Assembly (NCBI RefSeq): GCF_001613245.1
Contig: NZ_BDBZ01000001.1
Location: 372,001 to 436,000, forward strand
Direction: 5' to 3'
Source of the DNA: Nocardia speluncae NBRC 108251
GTDB taxonomy: Bacteria; Actinomycetota; Actinomycetes; Mycobacteriales; Mycobacteriaceae
Length of the DNA: 64,000 nucleotides
Position numbers and translations under genes: made by a program. The notes beneath the pieces are model-generated. The model saw only the letters and a program-made list of their open reading frames with translations. It made no database searches and was not told the DNA's origin. Shown piece after piece: positions 1 through 12,412 of this stretch. Positions within the stretch are counted from its first letter, which is position 1. Each line of letters opens with the position of its first letter.

Positions 1-2
1 GC

Positions 3-3000
3 GCCCTCGGCATGTTCCTCAACACCATCCCCGTCCGGGTCCGGCTCGACCCGGCGCAGACACTGCGCGACCTGCTGACCCGGATCCAGGACCAGCACGC
101 CCGCATGCTCGACCACCACTACATCGGGCTGCCCGAAATCCATCGCAGCGCAGGCGTCACCGAATTGTTCGACACCGCGATCGCCTTCCAATCGTTCCCC
201 GTCGACCGCCCCGCCCTACAACAACTCGTCGAATCCGCAGGCCTGCGCATCGGTGAAATCAGTGGTGTCGACGCCACCCCGTTCCCGCTGAGCCTCGTCG
301 TCGCCCCCACCGGCGACGACGCACCGGGCCTGCGGATCACCCTCCGCTTTCTGGAGGACGAATTCGACAGCGTCCGCGCCCACCAGATCCTCGCCCGGTT
401 CGTCGACGTCCTCACCCGCATCGCCCGCGAACCCGCCACCCGGCTCGGCGCACTGGCAGTACCCGGCGCACCGGCCACCACCCACCCGGATACCGCCCAC
501 CACACCCCGGACACCCTCGCCGGCATCCTCACCACCACCGCCGCCACCACACCCGCCGCCGTCGCCGCACGCTACGGCGCGACGACCCTCACCTACCGGG
601 AACTCGACGAACAATCCAACCGACTCGCCCGCATCCTGCTGCGCCGCGGCGCCCGGCCCGGCCGGATCACCGCCCTCGCACTCCCACGGTCCCTCGCCGG
701 TGTCGTAGCGCTGTGGGCGGCCGCCAAAGCGGGCACCGCGTTCGTCCCGATCGACCCGAACCTGCCCGCCGGGCGGATCGAATTCCTACTGTCGGATTCG
801 GCGGCCCCGGTCGGCGTCACCGATACCGCCACCGCACCGAGCCTGCCCACCGGAATCGACTGGCTGATCATCGACGACGACCACACCCACCGCGACGTGG
901 CCGCCGAATCACCGGAACCGATCACCGACACCGAACGCGGCACCCCGCTGCACCCCGACCGCAGCGCCTACGTCATCTACACCTCCGGCTCCACCGGCAC
1001 CCCCAAAGGTGTCCTGGTAGGGCACCGCGCCCTCACCGATGTCGTCGCGGCGCAACAGCGCACACTGCACGTCGACGAACAATCCACGGTCCTGCAGGTC
1101 GCCTCACCCAGTTTCGACGCCAACCTGTTCGAACTACTCATGGCACACGGGTCCGGTGCGCGGCTCGTCATCGCACCCCCCGACGTGTACGGCGGCCGCG
1201 AACTGGCCGAACTCATCCGCCGCGAACACATCTCCCACGTGGTGATCACCCCGTCCGCCCTGTCCACCGTCCCCGTCGCCGACCTCACCGGCCTCCAGGT
1301 CCTGGCCACCGCCGGCGAACCCGTCGGCCGGGAACTGGTCGAACGGTGGGCACCGGGCCGCACCGTGATCAATCTCTACGGCCCCAGCGAAACCACCATC
1401 TGGGCCACCGCCGGCGAACTGACCGCCGCCGCACCGATCGGCATCGGCCGCCCCGTCGGCCCCGTCACCACCGCCGTCCTCGACACCTGGCTGCGGCCCG
1501 TACCACAGGGCGTGGCCGGCGAACTGTACCTGCTCGGACCGGGCCTGGCCGAAGGCTACATCGACCGGCCCGGACTGACCGCCGCCCGGTTCATCGCCTG
1601 CCCGTTCGACACCGGCGGTGCCCGCATGTACCGCACCGGCGATATCGTCCGCCGCAACCCCGGCGGCGACCTCGAATTCGTGGGACGCAACGACTTCCAG
1701 GTGAAAGTCCGCGGCTCCCGCGTCGAACTCGGCGAAATCGATGCCGTCCTGACGGCCCGCCCCGACATCGGCTTCGCGACCACCCTCCCGCACAGCGACG
1801 GAGGACCGGCACGACTGGTGTCCTACGTGGTGCCCACACCGGACACACACGTATCGGTCGAAACACTGACCGCCGCACTCGCCGACGCGCTCCCCACCTA
1901 CATGGTGCCCGCCGCGATCATGATCCTCGACGACGTACCGCTCACCACCCACGGCAAACTCGACCGCGGCCGGCTCCCCGAACCCGAATTCACCGCCCGC
2001 GAATACCGAGCCCCCGCCACCCCGCAGGAAGAACTGGTCGCCGACACCTACGCCCAGGTCCTCGGCGTACACCGGGTCGGCGCCGACGACGACTTCTTCG
2101 CCCTCGGCGGCGATTCGCTCAGCGCATCACTGGTGGTGGCCCGCGTCGGTGCCGCCCTCGGCGCCCGCGTACCGGTACGGGCCCTGTTCGAAGCACCCAC
2201 CGTCGCCGCCCTCGCCCGCCACACCGCCGCCCTGCGCAGCGGTGACCGGATACCGCTCACCGCCCGCCCACACCCCGAACCCACACCGCTGTCGCTGGCC
2301 CAGCAGCGCATGTGGTTCCTCAACCGATTCGAACCCGACTCCGCCGCCTACAACATTCCCGTGATGCTGCACCTCACCGGCCACCTCGACACCGGCGCGC
2401 TGCACCACGCCCTCACCGACGTCATCGCCCGCCATGAAGTACTACGCACCATCTACCCCGAAACCGCCGGCGAACCCCGGCAACAAGTCCTGCCCGAACC
2501 CGCACCGGCCCTGCACATCCTCCCCGCCGACACCGCCACCCTGACCGACACCGTCACCACGTTCGTACGCACCGGATTCGACGTCACCACCGAGGTCCCG
2601 CTCCGCATCGGACTGTTCGATCTCGGCACCGGCGAATACATGCTCGTCCTCGTCGTGCACCACATCGCCGGCGACGGACAATCGATGGGCCCACTGGCCC
2701 GCGATGTCGTCACCGCCTACGCGGCCCGCGCCGGCGGCCACGCACCCCACTGGCAACCCCTGCCCGTCCAATACGCCGACTACGCGCTATGGCAGCGGGA
2801 AGTCCTCGGCGCCGCCGACGACCCCGAATCGCTGCTGTCGGCCCAGCTGCGGTTCTGGCGCGACACCCTCACCGACGCCCCCGACCACCTCGACCTGCCC
2901 ACCGACCGCCCCCGCCCACCGGTCGCGTCCCTCACCGGAGGCCGCATACCCGTCGATATCGGTGCCACCCTGCACACACAGCTACTCGACCTCGCCCGCA

Positions 3001-6000
3001 CCCGAGGCTCCTCCCTGTTCATGACGATGCACGCCGCCCTCGCCGCAGTACTCGGCCGGCTCAGCAGCAGCGACGACATCGTGATCGGCACCCCCGTCGC
3101 CGGACGCGGCGAACCCGGCCTCGACGACCTCGTCGGCATGTTCGTCAACACCCTCGCCCTCCGCACCCCCATCGACACCGGCGAACCGTTCACCGAACTC
3201 CTCACCCGCACCCGCGACACCGACCTCGCCGCCTTCGAACACGCCGACGTACCGTTCGAACGGGTCGTAGAAGAACTCAACCCGCAACGCACCGCCGACC
3301 GGCACCCCCTGTTCCAAGTGATGCTCGCCTTCCAAAACCTCGCCGGCACCGACGTCGAACTCCCCGGCGTCACCGCATCCCGCGCCGACGTCGACACCGG
3401 ACTATCCCAATTCGACCTGCAACTGATCCTCGCCGACTCCTACGACGACGGGGGAGCGGCCCGCGGACTCTCCGGAACCCTCACCTACGCCCGCGACCTG
3501 TTCGACGACACCACCGCACACCAACTCGTCGCGCGCCTGCTCCGCGTCCTGGAAGCCGTCACCACAAACCCCGCCGTAGCCGTCGGCGATATCGACTGGC
3601 TCGACACCGCCGAACACCACGACCTGCCGGCCAGGATCGGGCCCCGCCCCCGCGGCCCACAACCACCCGCCCTGCTACCGGACGTGTTCGCCGCCGCCGT
3701 CCACGACAACCCCACCGGCACCGCCCTCATCTCCGGCGATACCGAACTCACCTACCGGCAACTCGACACCCGGTCCAACCAGCTCGCGCGGCTACTGATC
3801 CGCCGCGGCGCCGGACCCGAACACCCCGTCCTCGTCGCCACCGGCCGCACCACCGAAGCGATCATCGCCTGGTGGGCCGTCGTCAAAACCGGTGCACCCT
3901 ACGTCCCGGTGGACCCCCGCTATCCCACCGGCCGCATCGAACAAATGGTCACCGACTCCCACGCCCACCTCGGCGTCACCCTCACCACCGCCCGACCCCA
4001 ACTCCCCGGCAGCATCGACTGGATCCTCCTCGACTCCCCGGCCGGCAACCCCCAACTCGACACCGAAACCACCGAACCCGTCACCGACACCGACCGGATC
4101 CGGCCACTCCGCCCCCACAACACCGCCTACATCGTATTCACCTCCGGATCCACCGGCCGCCCCAAAGGCGTCGCCGTCACCCACACCGGCATCGCCGACT
4201 TCGTCGCCGCACAACGCAGCGGCACCCCACCCCACACCACCGACCGCGTCCTGCACTTCGCCTCACCCTCCTTCGACGCCTCCCTCCTCGAAATCCTGCT
4301 CGCCGCCGGCCGCGCCGCCACCCTCGTCATCGCACCCACCGGCATCTACGGCGGCAACGAACTCGCCCAATTCCTCCGCACCCACCACATCACCCACGCC
4401 TTCGTCACCCCCGCCGCCCTCGCCTCCGTCGACCCCACCGGCCTCGACGACCTCCACACCGTCATGTCCGGCGGCGACGAAGTCCCCGCCGACCTCATCA
4501 ACCGGTGGGCCGGCACCGACCGCGCCGGAACCCGCCGATTCCAGGTCCTCTACGGCCCCACCGAAACCACCATGGTCGCCACCGCCACCGGCCCCGTGCC
4601 CGCCGGCGAACGACCCACCATCGGCAGCCCGCTTCCCGGAATGCAGGCACTGATCCTCGACGACCGCCTCCGGCCCGCACCCGTCGGCGTCACCGGCGAA
4701 CTGTATCTCGCCGGACCCGCCCTGGCCCGCGGCTACCTCCACCGCGCCGCCACCAACTCCGCCCGATTCACCGCCTGCCCCTACGCAGAACCCGGCAGCC
4801 GCATGTACCGCACCGGCGACCTCGTCCGGTGGAACACCCACGGCGATATCGAATTCGTGGGACGCAACGACTTCCAGGTGAAAGTCCGCGGCTACCGCGT
4901 CGAACTCGGCGAAATCGACACCGCACTCGGCGCCCGTCCCGATATCGCCTACGCCGTCACCATCCCACACCGCGACGGCACCGGACCCGTCACCCTCGTC
5001 TCCTACGTGGTCCCGGCCCCCGGCGCCGACATCGCCGCCGACACCCTCACCACCGCACTCACCGACACCCTCCCCGCCTACATGGTGCCCACCACGATCA
5101 TGGTCCTCGACCGGATCCCGCTCTCACCCAACGGCAAACTCGACCGCAAAGCCCTCCCCGCACCCGTCCGGCAAGCCAAACAATTCCGGGCGCCCGCCTC
5201 CCCGGTCGAAGAAATCGTGGCCGGCGTATTCGCCGACGTACTCGGCCTCGACCGCACCGTCGGCGCCGACGACGACTTCTTCGAACTCGGCGGCAACAGC
5301 CTCGTCGCCACCCGCGTCGCCGCCCGCATCGGCGCCGCCCTCGACGCAAGCGTCCCCGTCGCGATGATCTTCGACGCACCCACCGTCGCCAAACTCGCCG
5401 CCCGCGCCGAATCCCACGCCGACACCGGACGCGTAGCCCTCACCCCACAACCCCGGCCCCCGCACATCCCGCTGTCCCACGCCCAGCAGCGCATGTGGTT
5501 CCTCAACCGATTCGAACCCGACTCCGCCGCCTACAGCATCCCCATCATCATCCGCCTCACCGGCCACCTCGACACAGACGCCCTGCACCACGCCCTCACC
5601 GACGTCATCGACCGGCACGAAGTACTACGCACCATCTACCCGCACACCGACGGCGAACCCGCACAAGTCGTCCTCCCCGCCGACCACACCACACCACCCC
5701 TGCAACCCACCCCGATAGACGAAACCGATCTACCCGCCACGATCGCCGGTTTCGTCGCCACCGTATTCGACGTGACCCGCGAAGTACCGTTACGCGCCCG
5801 GCTCTACAACACCGGCCCCGACACCTGGGTCCTGGCCGTCGTCATGCACCACATCTGCGGCGACGGATCGTCGCTCGCCCCACTGGCCCGCGACATGATG
5901 ATCGCCTACCAGTCCCGAGTCCACGGCCGCCCACCCACCTGGAAACCACTACCGGTCCAATACGCCGACTACACCCTCTGGCAGCACACAGTCCTGGGCC

Positions 6001-9000
6001 CCGAAAACGACCCCGACTCGCTGCTACGCGCCCAAATCGACTACTGGACCACCCAGCTCGCCGACCTACCGCCCCTACTCGAACTACCCGCCGATCACCC
6101 GCGACCGGCGATCCAGACCTACACCGGCGCCGATATCCCACTCACCGTCGACGCCGACCTCCACGCCGATCTGGAGAAAATCGCACGCACCCACAACACC
6201 ACCCTGTTCATGGTGTTCCACGCCGCCCTCGCCGCCACCCTCGGCCGCCTCGCGGCCACCGACGATATCGCCATCGGCACTCCCTACGCCGGACGCGGCG
6301 AACCCGAACTCGACGACCTCGTCGGCATGTTCGTCAACACCCTCGTCCTGCGCACCCGCCTCACCGACCACATGACCTTCACCGAACTCCTCGATCACAT
6401 CCGCGACACCGACCTCGCCGCCTTCGGGCACGCCGACGTCCCGTTCGAACGCCTCGTCCAAGAACTCAACCCCGTACGCTCCCACGCCCACCACCCCCTG
6501 TTCCAGGTGATGCTCGCCTTCCAAAACCAGACCGGCACCGAATTCGAACTCCCCGGACTCACCGCCGCCGCCGTCGAAGCCGACACCGCGACCTCCCTGT
6601 TCGACCTCCAGATCACCGTCTCCGACACCTACAGCCCCACCGGCGCACCCACCGGAATCACCGGTGGAATCACCTACGCCACCGACCTGTTCGACCCGGC
6701 CACCGCCACCGCCGTCGCCGACCGCCTGCACCGGATGCTGCGCGCACTCGCCACCGACCCCACCCAGCAGGTCCACGACATCGACCTCCTCGACACCAGC
6801 GAACACGACGCCGTCCTGCACCGCTGGAACGCCACGAACCACCCCCTCGACCCCGACGAAACCCTCGCCGCCTTGTTCACCCGCGCCGCCGCAGCCCACG
6901 CCGACCGGCCCGCCGTCGAATCCGGCACCCACACCCTCACCTACGCCGAATTCGCCGCCCGCGTCAACCGCCTCGCCCGCTGGCTCATCACCCGCGGCGT
7001 CGGCCCCGACACCCTGGTCGCGCTACGCATGCCCCGATCCCTCGACCAGATCACCGCCATGCACGCCGTCCACGCCGCCGGCGGCGGATACGTACCCATC
7101 GACCCCACCCACCCCGCCGACCGCATCGAGTACATGCTCGACACCGCCGCACCCGTCGTCGAACTCACCACCCTCGACGGACTCGACCTCACCGGATACG
7201 ACGACACCCCCGTCACCGACACCGATCGCCACCACCCGCTACGACCCCACAACACCGCCTACGTCCTGTTCACCTCCGGATCCACCGGCCGCCCCAAAGG
7301 CGTCGCCGTACCGCACAGCGCGGTACTCAACCAACTGCACTGGATCATCGACACCTACCGTCTCACCGCCGCCGACACCGTCCTGCAGAAAACCCCCGCC
7401 ACCTTCGACGTCTCGGTGTGGGAACTGTTCGCCACCCTCGCCGTCGGCGCCCGCCTCGTCATCGCCCGCCCCGACGGACACACCGACCCCGCCTACCTCG
7501 CCGACACCATCGACGACCGGCACATCACCCTCACCTCCTTCGTCCCGTCCATGCTCGCCGCATTCGCCGACGCCGCACCCGCACAATCCCTCGAATCACT
7601 GCGCGCGCTACTCGTCGGCGGCGAAGCGTTCGGCGCCGACGTGGTCGCCACCGCGCGCCGCGCCATGCCCACCACCGAACTACACAACCTCTACGGCCCC
7701 ACCGAATTCACCCTGCACGCCACCTCCCACCACGTCGCCGGAACCGACGACGGCAGCGTCCCCATGGGCACACCCGTCTGGAACGTCCGCGCCCACGTCC
7801 TCGACTCGCGCCTGCGCCCCGTCCCACCCGGCGTAGCAGGAGACCTCTACCTCGCCGGCAACCAGATCGCCCGCGGATACCACGCCCGCCCCGGCCTCAC
7901 CGCGGAACGATTCGTCCCCGACCCCTTCACCGACGGCCAACGCATGTACCGCACCGGCGACCGCGCCCGGCGCCTGCGCACCGGCGAACTGGAATACCTG
8001 GGCCGCACCGACTTCCAGGTGAAACTCCGCGGCCTGCGCATCGAACTCGGCGAAATCGAAGCCGTCCTCGCCGAACACCCCACCGTCGCCCGCGCCATCG
8101 CCGCCGTACACACCTCCGGCACCGGCGACCGGCTCATCACCTACCTCGTCCCCACAGCCGGCGCCACAGTCGATACCGACGCCGTCCTCGCCCACGCCGC
8201 CACCGAACTACCCGACTACATGGTGCCCACCACCGTCATGGTGCTCGACACCGTACCGTTCACCGCCTCCGGCAAACTCGACCGCAAACGCCTACCCGAA
8301 CCCGTATTCGAGGTAGGGGAGTACCGCGAACCCGAATCCTGGCTCGAAGGACAAGTCGCCCGCGCGTACGGACACGTCCTCGGCGTAGACCACGTCGGCG
8401 CCGACGACGACTTCTACGCTCTCGGCGGCAACTCCCTGAAGTCGGTACAGGTCGTCAGCGAACTACGCAAGGAACTCGACTACGAGGTCCCCGTCAGCTG
8501 GATCCTGTCCGACCCACGCCCCGCCGAACTCGCCAAACGCATCGAAACCGGGATGCGCACCGGACACGTCACCACCGAATCCACCACCCCCGGATTCGAT
8601 GTCCTGCTACCGATCCGCACCACCGGAACGCAACCCCCGCTGTTCTGCATCCACCCCGCCTCGGGCCTGGCCTGGAGCTACCGTCCCCTCGGCGAATACC
8701 TCACCGCCGACCGGCCGATCTACGGAATCCAGGCACCACAGCTCACCGGCGCCTCCGACGGGACAGGCACCATCGAAGACACCGCACGCCGGTACCTCGA
8801 CGAGATCCGCACGGTCCAGCCGCACGGCCCGTACCACCTCCTCGGCTGGTCACTCGGCGGTCAGATCGCCCATGCGGTCGCCGCCGAAATGCGGGCCGCC
8901 GGTGAACAGGTCGCGCTGTTGGCCCTACTCGACGCCGAAGTGGACGGTATGGACCGATCCGCGGTCACCTCCGTGACCGCGGGCGAATTGGTCAGCAACC

Positions 9001-9368
9001 TGGGGCCGGTCATGGGCATCGATTTCGTCGACGAAGACGCCACCGCCGAGGAAGCTGCCGCGCTGATCGAACAGAAACTCGGGGACAGTCTCGGTATCGA
9101 CGCCACCCTGATCCAGCGCATGACAGACTCCTACAACCACTCGATCCGCGCGGCCGCCGACTGGCGACCACGGCTTCTCGACAGCGACCTGCTGTACTTC
9201 ACCGCGACCAGCGAAAGACGGTCCGACGCCACCGGACACCGAGGATGGGAGCCGGTGGTCCGCGGATATGTCACCAATATCGATATCGACGCGACCCACC
9301 TCGCGATGACCGAACCCACCGTGCTGGCTCGCATCGCGCGTGTGCTCGACGAAAGATTCGATACCTAG
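3..9368 (+). CDS. Non-ribosomal peptide synthetase, C-terminal three modules with thioesterase (5' partial)
   Basis: The frame is open to the left edge, so the protein starts outside the window; residues here count from the Met at base 12. The order is the tail of a condensation domain (1-150), A1 ([10 protein letters not shown] near 325, YRTGD near 540), T1 (LGGDSL near 698), C2 (SLAQQRMWF 761, HHIAGDG about 882), A2 (TSGSTG 1378, YRTGD 1599), T2 (LGGNSL 1758), C3 (HHICGDG 1945), A3 (TSGSTG 2420, YRTGD 2646), T3 (LGGNSL 2803), then a type I thioesterase (GWSLGG near 2942) that releases the product. There is no epimerase or methyltransferase domain. Hand-aligned ten-residue codes are about DAFVAALIWK, DALFMGLMVK and DVWSLGLLHK. 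None is a clear match; A3 shares positions with hydroxy-amino-acid codes. The product is unknown. Confidence 0.95.
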   Translation, partial: ALGMFLNTIPVRVRLDPAQTLRDLLTRIQDQHARMLDHHYIGLPEIHRSAGVTELFDTAIAFQSFPVDRPALQQLVESAGLRIGEISGVDATPFPLSLVVAPTGDDAPGLRITLRFLEDEFDSVRAHQILARFVDVLTRIAREPATRLGALAVPGAPATTHPDTAHHTPDTLAGILTTTAATTPAAVAARYGATTLTYRELDEQSNRLARILLRRGARPGRITALALPRSLAGVVALWAAAKAGTAFVPIDPNLPAGRIEFLLSDSAAPVGVTDTATAPSLPTGIDWLIIDDDHTHRDVAAESPEPITDTERGTPLHPDRSAYVIYTSGSTGTPKGVLVGHRALTDVVAAQQRTLHVDEQSTVLQVASPSFDANLFELLMAHGSGARLVIAPPDVYGGRELAELIRREHISHVVITPSALSTVPVADLTGLQVLATAGEPVGRELVERWAPGRTVINLYGPSETTIWATAGELTAAAPIGIGRPVGPVTTAVLDTWLRPVPQGVAGELYLLGPGLAEGYIDRPGLTAARFIACPFDTGGARMYRTGDIVRRNPGGDLEFVGRNDFQVKVRGSRVELGEIDAVLTARPDIGFATTLPHSDGGPARLVSYVVPTPDTHVSVETLTAALADALPTYMVPAAIMILDDVPLTTHGKLDRGRLPEPEFTAREYRAPATPQEELVADTYAQVLGVHRVGADDDFFALGGDSLSASLVVARVGAALGARVPVRALFEAPTVAALARHTAALRSGDRIPLTARPHPEPTPLSLAQQRMWFLNRFEPDSAAYNIPVMLHLTGHLDTGALHHALTDVIARHEVLRTIYPETAGEPRQQVLPEPAPALHILPADTATLTDTVTTFVRTGFDVTTEVPLRIGLFDLGTGEYMLVLVVHHIAGDGQSMGPLARDVVTAYAARAGGHAPHWQPLPVQYADYALWQREVLGAADDPESLLSAQLRFWRDTLTDAPDHLDLPTDRPRPPVASLTGGRIPVDIGATLHTQLLDLARTRGSSLFMTMHAALAAVLGRLSSSDDIVIGTPVAGRGEPGLDDLVGMFVNTLALRTPIDTGEPFTELLTRTRDTDLAAFEHADVPFERVVEELNPQRTADRHPLFQVMLAFQNLAGTDVELPGVTASRADVDTGLSQFDLQLILADSYDDGGAARGLSGTLTYARDLFDDTTAHQLVARLLRVLEAVTTNPAVAVGDIDWLDTAEHHDLPARIGPRPRGPQPPALLPDVFAAAVHDNPTGTALISGDTELTYRQLDTRSNQLARLLIRRGAGPEHPVLVATGRTTEAIIAWWAVVKTGAPYVPVDPRYPTGRIEQMVTDSHAHLGVTLTTARPQLPGSIDWILLDSPAGNPQLDTETTEPVTDTDRIRPLRPHNTAYIVFTSGSTGRPKGVAVTHTGIADFVAAQRSGTPPHTTDRVLHFASPSFDASLLEILLAAGRAATLVIAPTGIYGGNELAQFLRTHHITHAFVTPAALASVDPTGLDDLHTVMSGGDEVPADLINRWAGTDRAGTRRFQVLYGPTETTMVATATGPVPAGERPTIGSPLPGMQALILDDRLRPAPVGVTGELYLAGPALARGYLHRAATNSARFTACPYAEPGSRMYRTGDLVRWNTHGDIEFVGRNDFQVKVRGYRVELGEIDTALGARPDIAYAVTIPHRDGTGPVTLVSYVVPAPGADIAADTLTTALTDTLPAYMVPTTIMVLDRIPLSPNGKLDRKALPAPVRQAKQFRAPASPVEEIVAGVFADVLGLDRTVGADDDFFELGGNSLVATRVAARIGAALDASVPVAMIFDAPTVAKLAARAESHADTGRVALTPQPRPPHIPLSHAQQRMWFLNRFEPDSAAYSIPIIIRLTGHLDTDALHHALTDVIDRHEVLRTIYPHTDGEPAQVVLPADHTTPPLQPTPIDETDLPATIAGFVATVFDVTREVPLRARLYNTGPDTWVLAVVMHHICGDGSSLAPLARDMMIAYQSRVHGRPPTWKPLPVQYADYTLWQHTVLGPENDPDSLLRAQIDYWTTQLADLPPLLELPADHPRPAIQTYTGADIPLTVDADLHADLEKIARTHNTTLFMVFHAALAATLGRLAATDDIAIGTPYAGRGEPELDDLVGMFVNTLVLRTRLTDHMTFTELLDHIRDTDLAAFGHADVPFERLVQELNPVRSHAHHPLFQVMLAFQNQTGTEFELPGLTAAAVEADTATSLFDLQITVSDTYSPTGAPTGITGGITYATDLFDPATATAVADRLHRMLRALATDPTQQVHDIDLLDTSEHDAVLHRWNATNHPLDPDETLAALFTRAAAAHADRPAVESGTHTLTYAEFAARVNRLARWLITRGVGPDTLVALRMPRSLDQITAMHAVHAAGGGYVPIDPTHPADRIEYMLDTAAPVVELTTLDGLDLTGYDDTPVTDTDRHHPLRPHNTAYVLFTSGSTGRPKGVAVPHSAVLNQLHWIIDTYRLTAADTVLQKTPATFDVSVWELFATLAVGARLVIARPDGHTDPAYLADTIDDRHITLTSFVPSMLAAFADAAPAQSLESLRALLVGGEAFGADVVATARRAMPTTELHNLYGPTEFTLHATSHHVAGTDDGSVPMGTPVWNVRAHVLDSRLRPVPPGVAGDLYLAGNQIARGYHARPGLTAERFVPDPFTDGQRMYRTGDRARRLRTGELEYLGRTDFQVKLRGLRIELGEIEAVLAEHPTVARAIAAVHTSGTGDRLITYLVPTAGATVDTDAVLAHAATELPDYMVPTTVMVLDTVPFTASGKLDRKRLPEPVFEVGEYREPESWLEGQVARAYGHVLGVDHVGADDDFYALGGNSLKSVQVVSELRKELDYEVPVSWILSDPRPAELAKRIETGMRTGHVTTESTTPGFDVLLPIRTTGTQPPLFCIHPASGLAWSYRPLGEYLTADRPIYGIQAPQLTGASDGTGTIEDTARRYLDEIRTVQPHGPYHLLGWSLGGQIAHAVAAEMRAAGEQVALLALLDAEVDGMDRSAVTSVTAGELVSNLGPVMGIDFVDEDATAEEAAALIEQKLGDSLGIDATLIQRMTDSYNHSIRAAADWRPRLLDSDLLYFTATSERRSDATGHRGWEPVVRGYVTNIDIDATHLAMTEPTVLARIARVLDERFDT

Positions 9369-9421
9369 GCGGGCCCGGAGCCGCCCGGTCCGGCCCGTGC
9401 CATGCTGTCGCCGGGCGAGTA

Positions 9422-9462
9422 GGACGGAACCGGACCGGGCGGGTGCCCGGTCCGGTTCGTCC
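9422..9462. terminator. Bidirectional hairpin after the NRPS gene
   Basis: The arms 9422-9440 and 9445-9462 pair almost perfectly, with one bulged G and loop GGGT. The hairpin sits between two convergent genes, the NRPS ending at 9368 and the MFS gene ending at 9491. It has no U-tract, as is usual for actinobacterial terminators. Confidence 0.75.
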
Positions 9463-9490
9463 GCACCGGTACGCCCGGTGACACCATCGC

Positions 9491-10801
9491 TCAGCGATTG
9501 ACGATCCGGGCCGGCACCATCAAGGTGAAGAGCGCCCCGATGATCAGCAGAACTGTGAGCGCGTAGATTCCCAGATCCGTGTGGCCGGTGGCGGTTTTGA
9601 TCCAGCCGAGCATGTACGGAGCGAGGAATCCGGCGATCGCGCCGCACGAGTTGATCAAGGCAATTCCGCTCGCGGCACCGAGTCCGGAGAAGAATGCCGG
9701 GGGGAGATTCCAGAACATCGCGGTGATCGTGATGCATCCGGCGGCGGCGAAGCACAAGCTGATCATCGACGCGACAACGTTCGAACTGAGCGACACACTC
9801 ACCGCAAGCCCGCCCGCACCGACGAAGAACGGCACGATGACATGCCATTTGCGTTCCAGGGTCCGGTCCGAGTGCGCGCCCACCACGAGCAACGCGACGA
9901 CAGCGCACGTATACGGGATCGCCGACAACAGACCGACATGGAGCAGGTTCGACACCCCCGTCTGGTTGATCAGTGACGGAAGCCAGAAGGAAAGCCCGTA
10001 CGTTCCGGCGCTCTGGCAGAATGCTATCGCGATCAAGATCAATACATACTTGTTCCGCAACATACTGCGCAGGCTCGTGATGGCGTAGGACTCCTTCATG
10101 GCAACATCTGCCGCAATATCGGTTGCAACGAGCTCTCGCTGCTCATCGGTCAGCCACGTCGCCCGCTGGGGAGTATCGGTGATCAGCCAGTACGCCATGA
10201 TGCCCAGGACGAGCGTCGGGATCGCTTCGAGTACGAACATCCACTGCCAGCCGGCGTAGCCGTGCCAGTTGTCGAGCGAGGTCAGGATCAGACCCGACAG
10301 CGGGCCCCCGATGATCCCGGACAACGGGATCGCACAGTAGAACAACGCGGTCATCTTGGCCCGGCGGCGGGAAGGAAACCAGTAGGTGAGGAGCAGAATA
10401 ACCCCCGGGAAGAAACCGGCCTCGGCCGCCCCGAGAAGAAAACGCAGTATATAGAACTGCAAGGGTGTCTCGACGAATGCGAAGAGCGACGAGATCACTC
10501 CCCACAGCAGCATGATCCGCATGATCGTCTGCTTGGCGCCGATCCGGTGCATATACAGATTGCTCGGCACTTCGAAGATGAAATAACCGACGAAGAACAA
10601 GCCGGCACCGAGCCCATAGACGGCCTCACTGAATCCCAGATCGTCCAGCATCTGCAACTTCGCAAATCCGACATTCACCCGATCCAGGAAGGACGCGACG
10701 AAACACGCCATCAGGAATGGCATGAGACGCCATGTAATTTTCCGGTAGGTGCGGGACTCGAGCGCGGCACGATCCTCGCTCGACGTGGTGGCACGAGTCA
10801 T
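9491..10801 (-). CDS. MFS transporter, anion:cation symporter (ACS) type
   Basis: A 436-residue membrane carrier with about twelve hydrophobic segments. The first helix carries DRVNVGFA, close to the R-x-N-[IV]-[GS]-x-A pattern of ACS-family carriers for organic anions such as tartrate, phthalate or hexuronates; FEVPSNLY and GAAEAGFFPG are also family-typical. The start chosen (MTRATTSS) has GAAGGA 8 nt upstream; the frame is open further upstream but has no better site. It is the last gene of a leftward series with the GntR, CoA-transferase, dioxygenase-like and cupin genes, so it probably imports the substrate of that pathway. The substrate cannot be read from sequence. Confidence 0.9.
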   Translation of the reverse strand: MTRATTSSEDRAALESRTYRKITWRLMPFLMACFVASFLDRVNVGFAKLQMLDDLGFSEAVYGLGAGLFFVGYFIFEVPSNLYMHRIGAKQTIMRIMLLWGVISSLFAFVETPLQFYILRFLLGAAEAGFFPGVILLLTYWFPSRRRAKMTALFYCAIPLSGIIGGPLSGLILTSLDNWHGYAGWQWMFVLEAIPTLVLGIMAYWLITDTPQRATWLTDEQRELVATDIAADVAMKESYAITSLRSMLRNKYVLILIAIAFCQSAGTYGLSFWLPSLINQTGVSNLLHVGLLSAIPYTCAVVALLVVGAHSDRTLERKWHVIVPFFVGAGGLAVSVSLSSNVVASMISLCFAAAGCITITAMFWNLPPAFFSGLGAASGIALINSCGAIAGFLAPYMLGWIKTATGHTDLGIYALTVLLIIGALFTLMVPARIVNR

Positions 10802-10975
10802 CTTGGTCGTCCTTCGAAGAAGGGTGCACACAGTGCGCCCTCGGTTGCTGAAAGGAATGCCGAGTGCAGCAATGATCTCGGCGTTATCGCGGCAGACGAA
10901 TCGCGAGAAAGGTTCCACAAGAAGTGGGAGCACCGAAACTCGCGGGCCGCGGAGAAGTGGGACATTCAGAGGACC

Positions 10976-11029
10976 ACCCGGATGTCGTAACCGGAAAATG
11001 ATGGCAGCCAGCAGGTTACGATCATCCGG
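10976..11029 (-). terminator. Long imperfect hairpin between the cupin and MFS genes
   Basis: The arms 10976-10991 and 11013-11029 are complementary over 16 pairs with one extra A on the right; the loop is 21 nt. It lies 74 nt after the cupin stop in the otherwise empty 301-nt gap 10802-11102. It could end or attenuate transcription before the transporter gene, or be an operator. Nothing else was seen in the gap. Confidence 0.5.
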
Positions 11030-11102
11030 GAGGTTGCGGTATCTGCGGATCAGGCGGCGTCGGTGATACCGGACCCGGCGCCCGCAATGAGACAGTGGAG
11101 CT

Positions 11103-11534
11103 CTACTTGTCGTTCTTCTTGCGCTCGAGAATCTCGGCGTCGGTGTACCAGGTCTTACGCGGCGGTGACTTGACCTCCAACTGGACGCAATCCTCCAGTG
11201 CCTCGCTCATATGCGGCACACCACGGGGATGTAACCAGGTGTCACCGGCCTCGGCGATGAACTCTTCGTCTCCGATAACGAGGCGGAGACGCCCACGCAG
11301 CAGATACCCGATGGACTCGTGGTCGTCGTGGACGTGCATGGGGTCGACCATTCCCTTCCCCTTGAACGCCTCGATGAAGATGATCTCCTTACCCACCATC
11401 AACGGCTTCACCGTGAGTTCACCGTCCTCGACGGCATCCTCGATGAGGCTCACGGGATCGGCGGGCACATCCGCGTTCTCGACAAAGTTACGTCCTGTGG
11501 GCTGGATCAATCGATCCTCGGGTTCGATAGCCAT
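11103..11534 (-). CDS. Small single-domain cupin protein
   Basis: 143 residues. The cupin-2 barrel motifs are visible: MHVHDDHESIGYLLRGRLRL (motif 1, with HVH and the E ligand) and PRGVPHMSEAL (motif 2, with the last His), so a metal site looks complete. AGGAG lies 5 nt before this ATG; an in-frame GTG six bases upstream overlaps that site and is less likely. It lies 40 nt downstream of the dioxygenase-like gene in the same leftward series. The role is open; small cupins act as isomerases, lyases, dioxygenases or sensors. Confidence 0.85.
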   Translation of the reverse strand: MAIEPEDRLIQPTGRNFVENADVPADPVSLIEDAVEDGELTVKPLMVGKEIIFIEAFKGKGMVDPMHVHDDHESIGYLLRGRLRLVIGDEEFIAEAGDTWLHPRGVPHMSEALEDCVQLEVKSPPRKTWYTDAEILERKKNDK

Positions 11535-11574
11535 GATCACTCCTGTTGTTGATGGGTTGATGCCTGCGGGGTCG

Positions 11575-12357
11575 TCAAGACCACATGAGCAGGTCGTTGT
11601 TCGCGTTCACACCGAGAAACGAGCCGATCGAGACACGTCCCTCGGACGCGGATCCAGCGGCGATCTTGTGCGGGTTACGCGGGTTGAACAGCACGATCTC
11701 GCCCACATTCGGCGCGAATGTGAAGCTCTGCACGGTGGGATCGGATTCCACGGTCGAATCGGGCAGCCCACGGGCCGGGTCGTCGTCCTCGGCAGGGGTC
11801 CACGGTGCGTTGTAAACGGTCGTCTGTCCACCCACGCTCGGGCACTGAGTGTAGAGATTCCACGTGATCTGGGCCTCGATCGCACCGATCTCCCACCCCG
11901 GTGAGTTGTACGGCGCGAAATCCGCATGCAGATGCACACCGTTCGAGGCGATACGCACCACCACCGGACAATAACTCCCGTATCCGGGTTCGATCGGCAC
12001 CACAATAGGACCGTCGTAGTACGGGCCCAGCATCTCCCGAAACCTACTGGGAACATCGAACGACTGGTCGTACAGTTTCTGCTGAGCCGCGACAGCAGCC
12101 GGCGCGGCATCGAAGAACTCCGCCTTCCGCCCGCCCCCCTGCCGGTACTCGTACATGACGAGACCGAGATAATGCGTCGGAGTCTCGACACTGTAAGACT
12201 TCAGATCCGGCGAGTTGTAGACCGCGTTCGTGAACGCGGCACATTCCTCCGCAGAAGCGAAACCACTGATTCGAACAGCCGGTATCTCATTCCGGATGAG
12301 AGCCTCGACGGATTCGCTGCTGAGTTCGGCTGCGTCCTCCCGCTTCCAGGTCGGCAT
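11575..12357 (-). CDS. 2-oxoglutarate/Fe(II) dioxygenase-like protein
   Basis: 260 residues. The C-terminal half has the order expected of a double-stranded beta-helix oxygenase: H-x-D in VHLHADFAPY, a distal His in NPRNPHKIA, and an Arg nine or more residues later in GRVSIGSF that could bind 2-oxoglutarate. I read this as a prolyl-hydroxylase-like fold; the exact family was not recognised. GGAG is 8 nt before the ATG (MPTWKRED). It sits between the CoA-transferase (55-nt gap) and the cupin, so it may hydroxylate the pathway substrate or an intermediate. Confidence 0.6.
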   Translation of the reverse strand: MPTWKREDAAELSSESVEALIRNEIPAVRISGFASAEECAAFTNAVYNSPDLKSYSVETPTHYLGLVMYEYRQGGGRKAEFFDAAPAAVAAQQKLYDQSFDVPSRFREMLGPYYDGPIVVPIEPGYGSYCPVVVRIASNGVHLHADFAPYNSPGWEIGAIEAQITWNLYTQCPSVGGQTTVYNAPWTPAEDDDPARGLPDSTVESDPTVQSFTFAPNVGEIVLFNPRNPHKIAAGSASEGRVSIGSFLGVNANNDLLMWS

Positions 12358-12412
12358 ACAAATTTCTCCAATCATCGGTGTGCTCTGGCGGTACGGGTTC
12401 GGTCGGGCATAC

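Noticed and set aside
713..8905. Very long alternative reading frames, Arg/Pro-rich, inside the NRPS gene
   Set aside because: They follow from high GC at the third codon position; composition is unlike a protein and the NRPS frame has continuous domain motifs.
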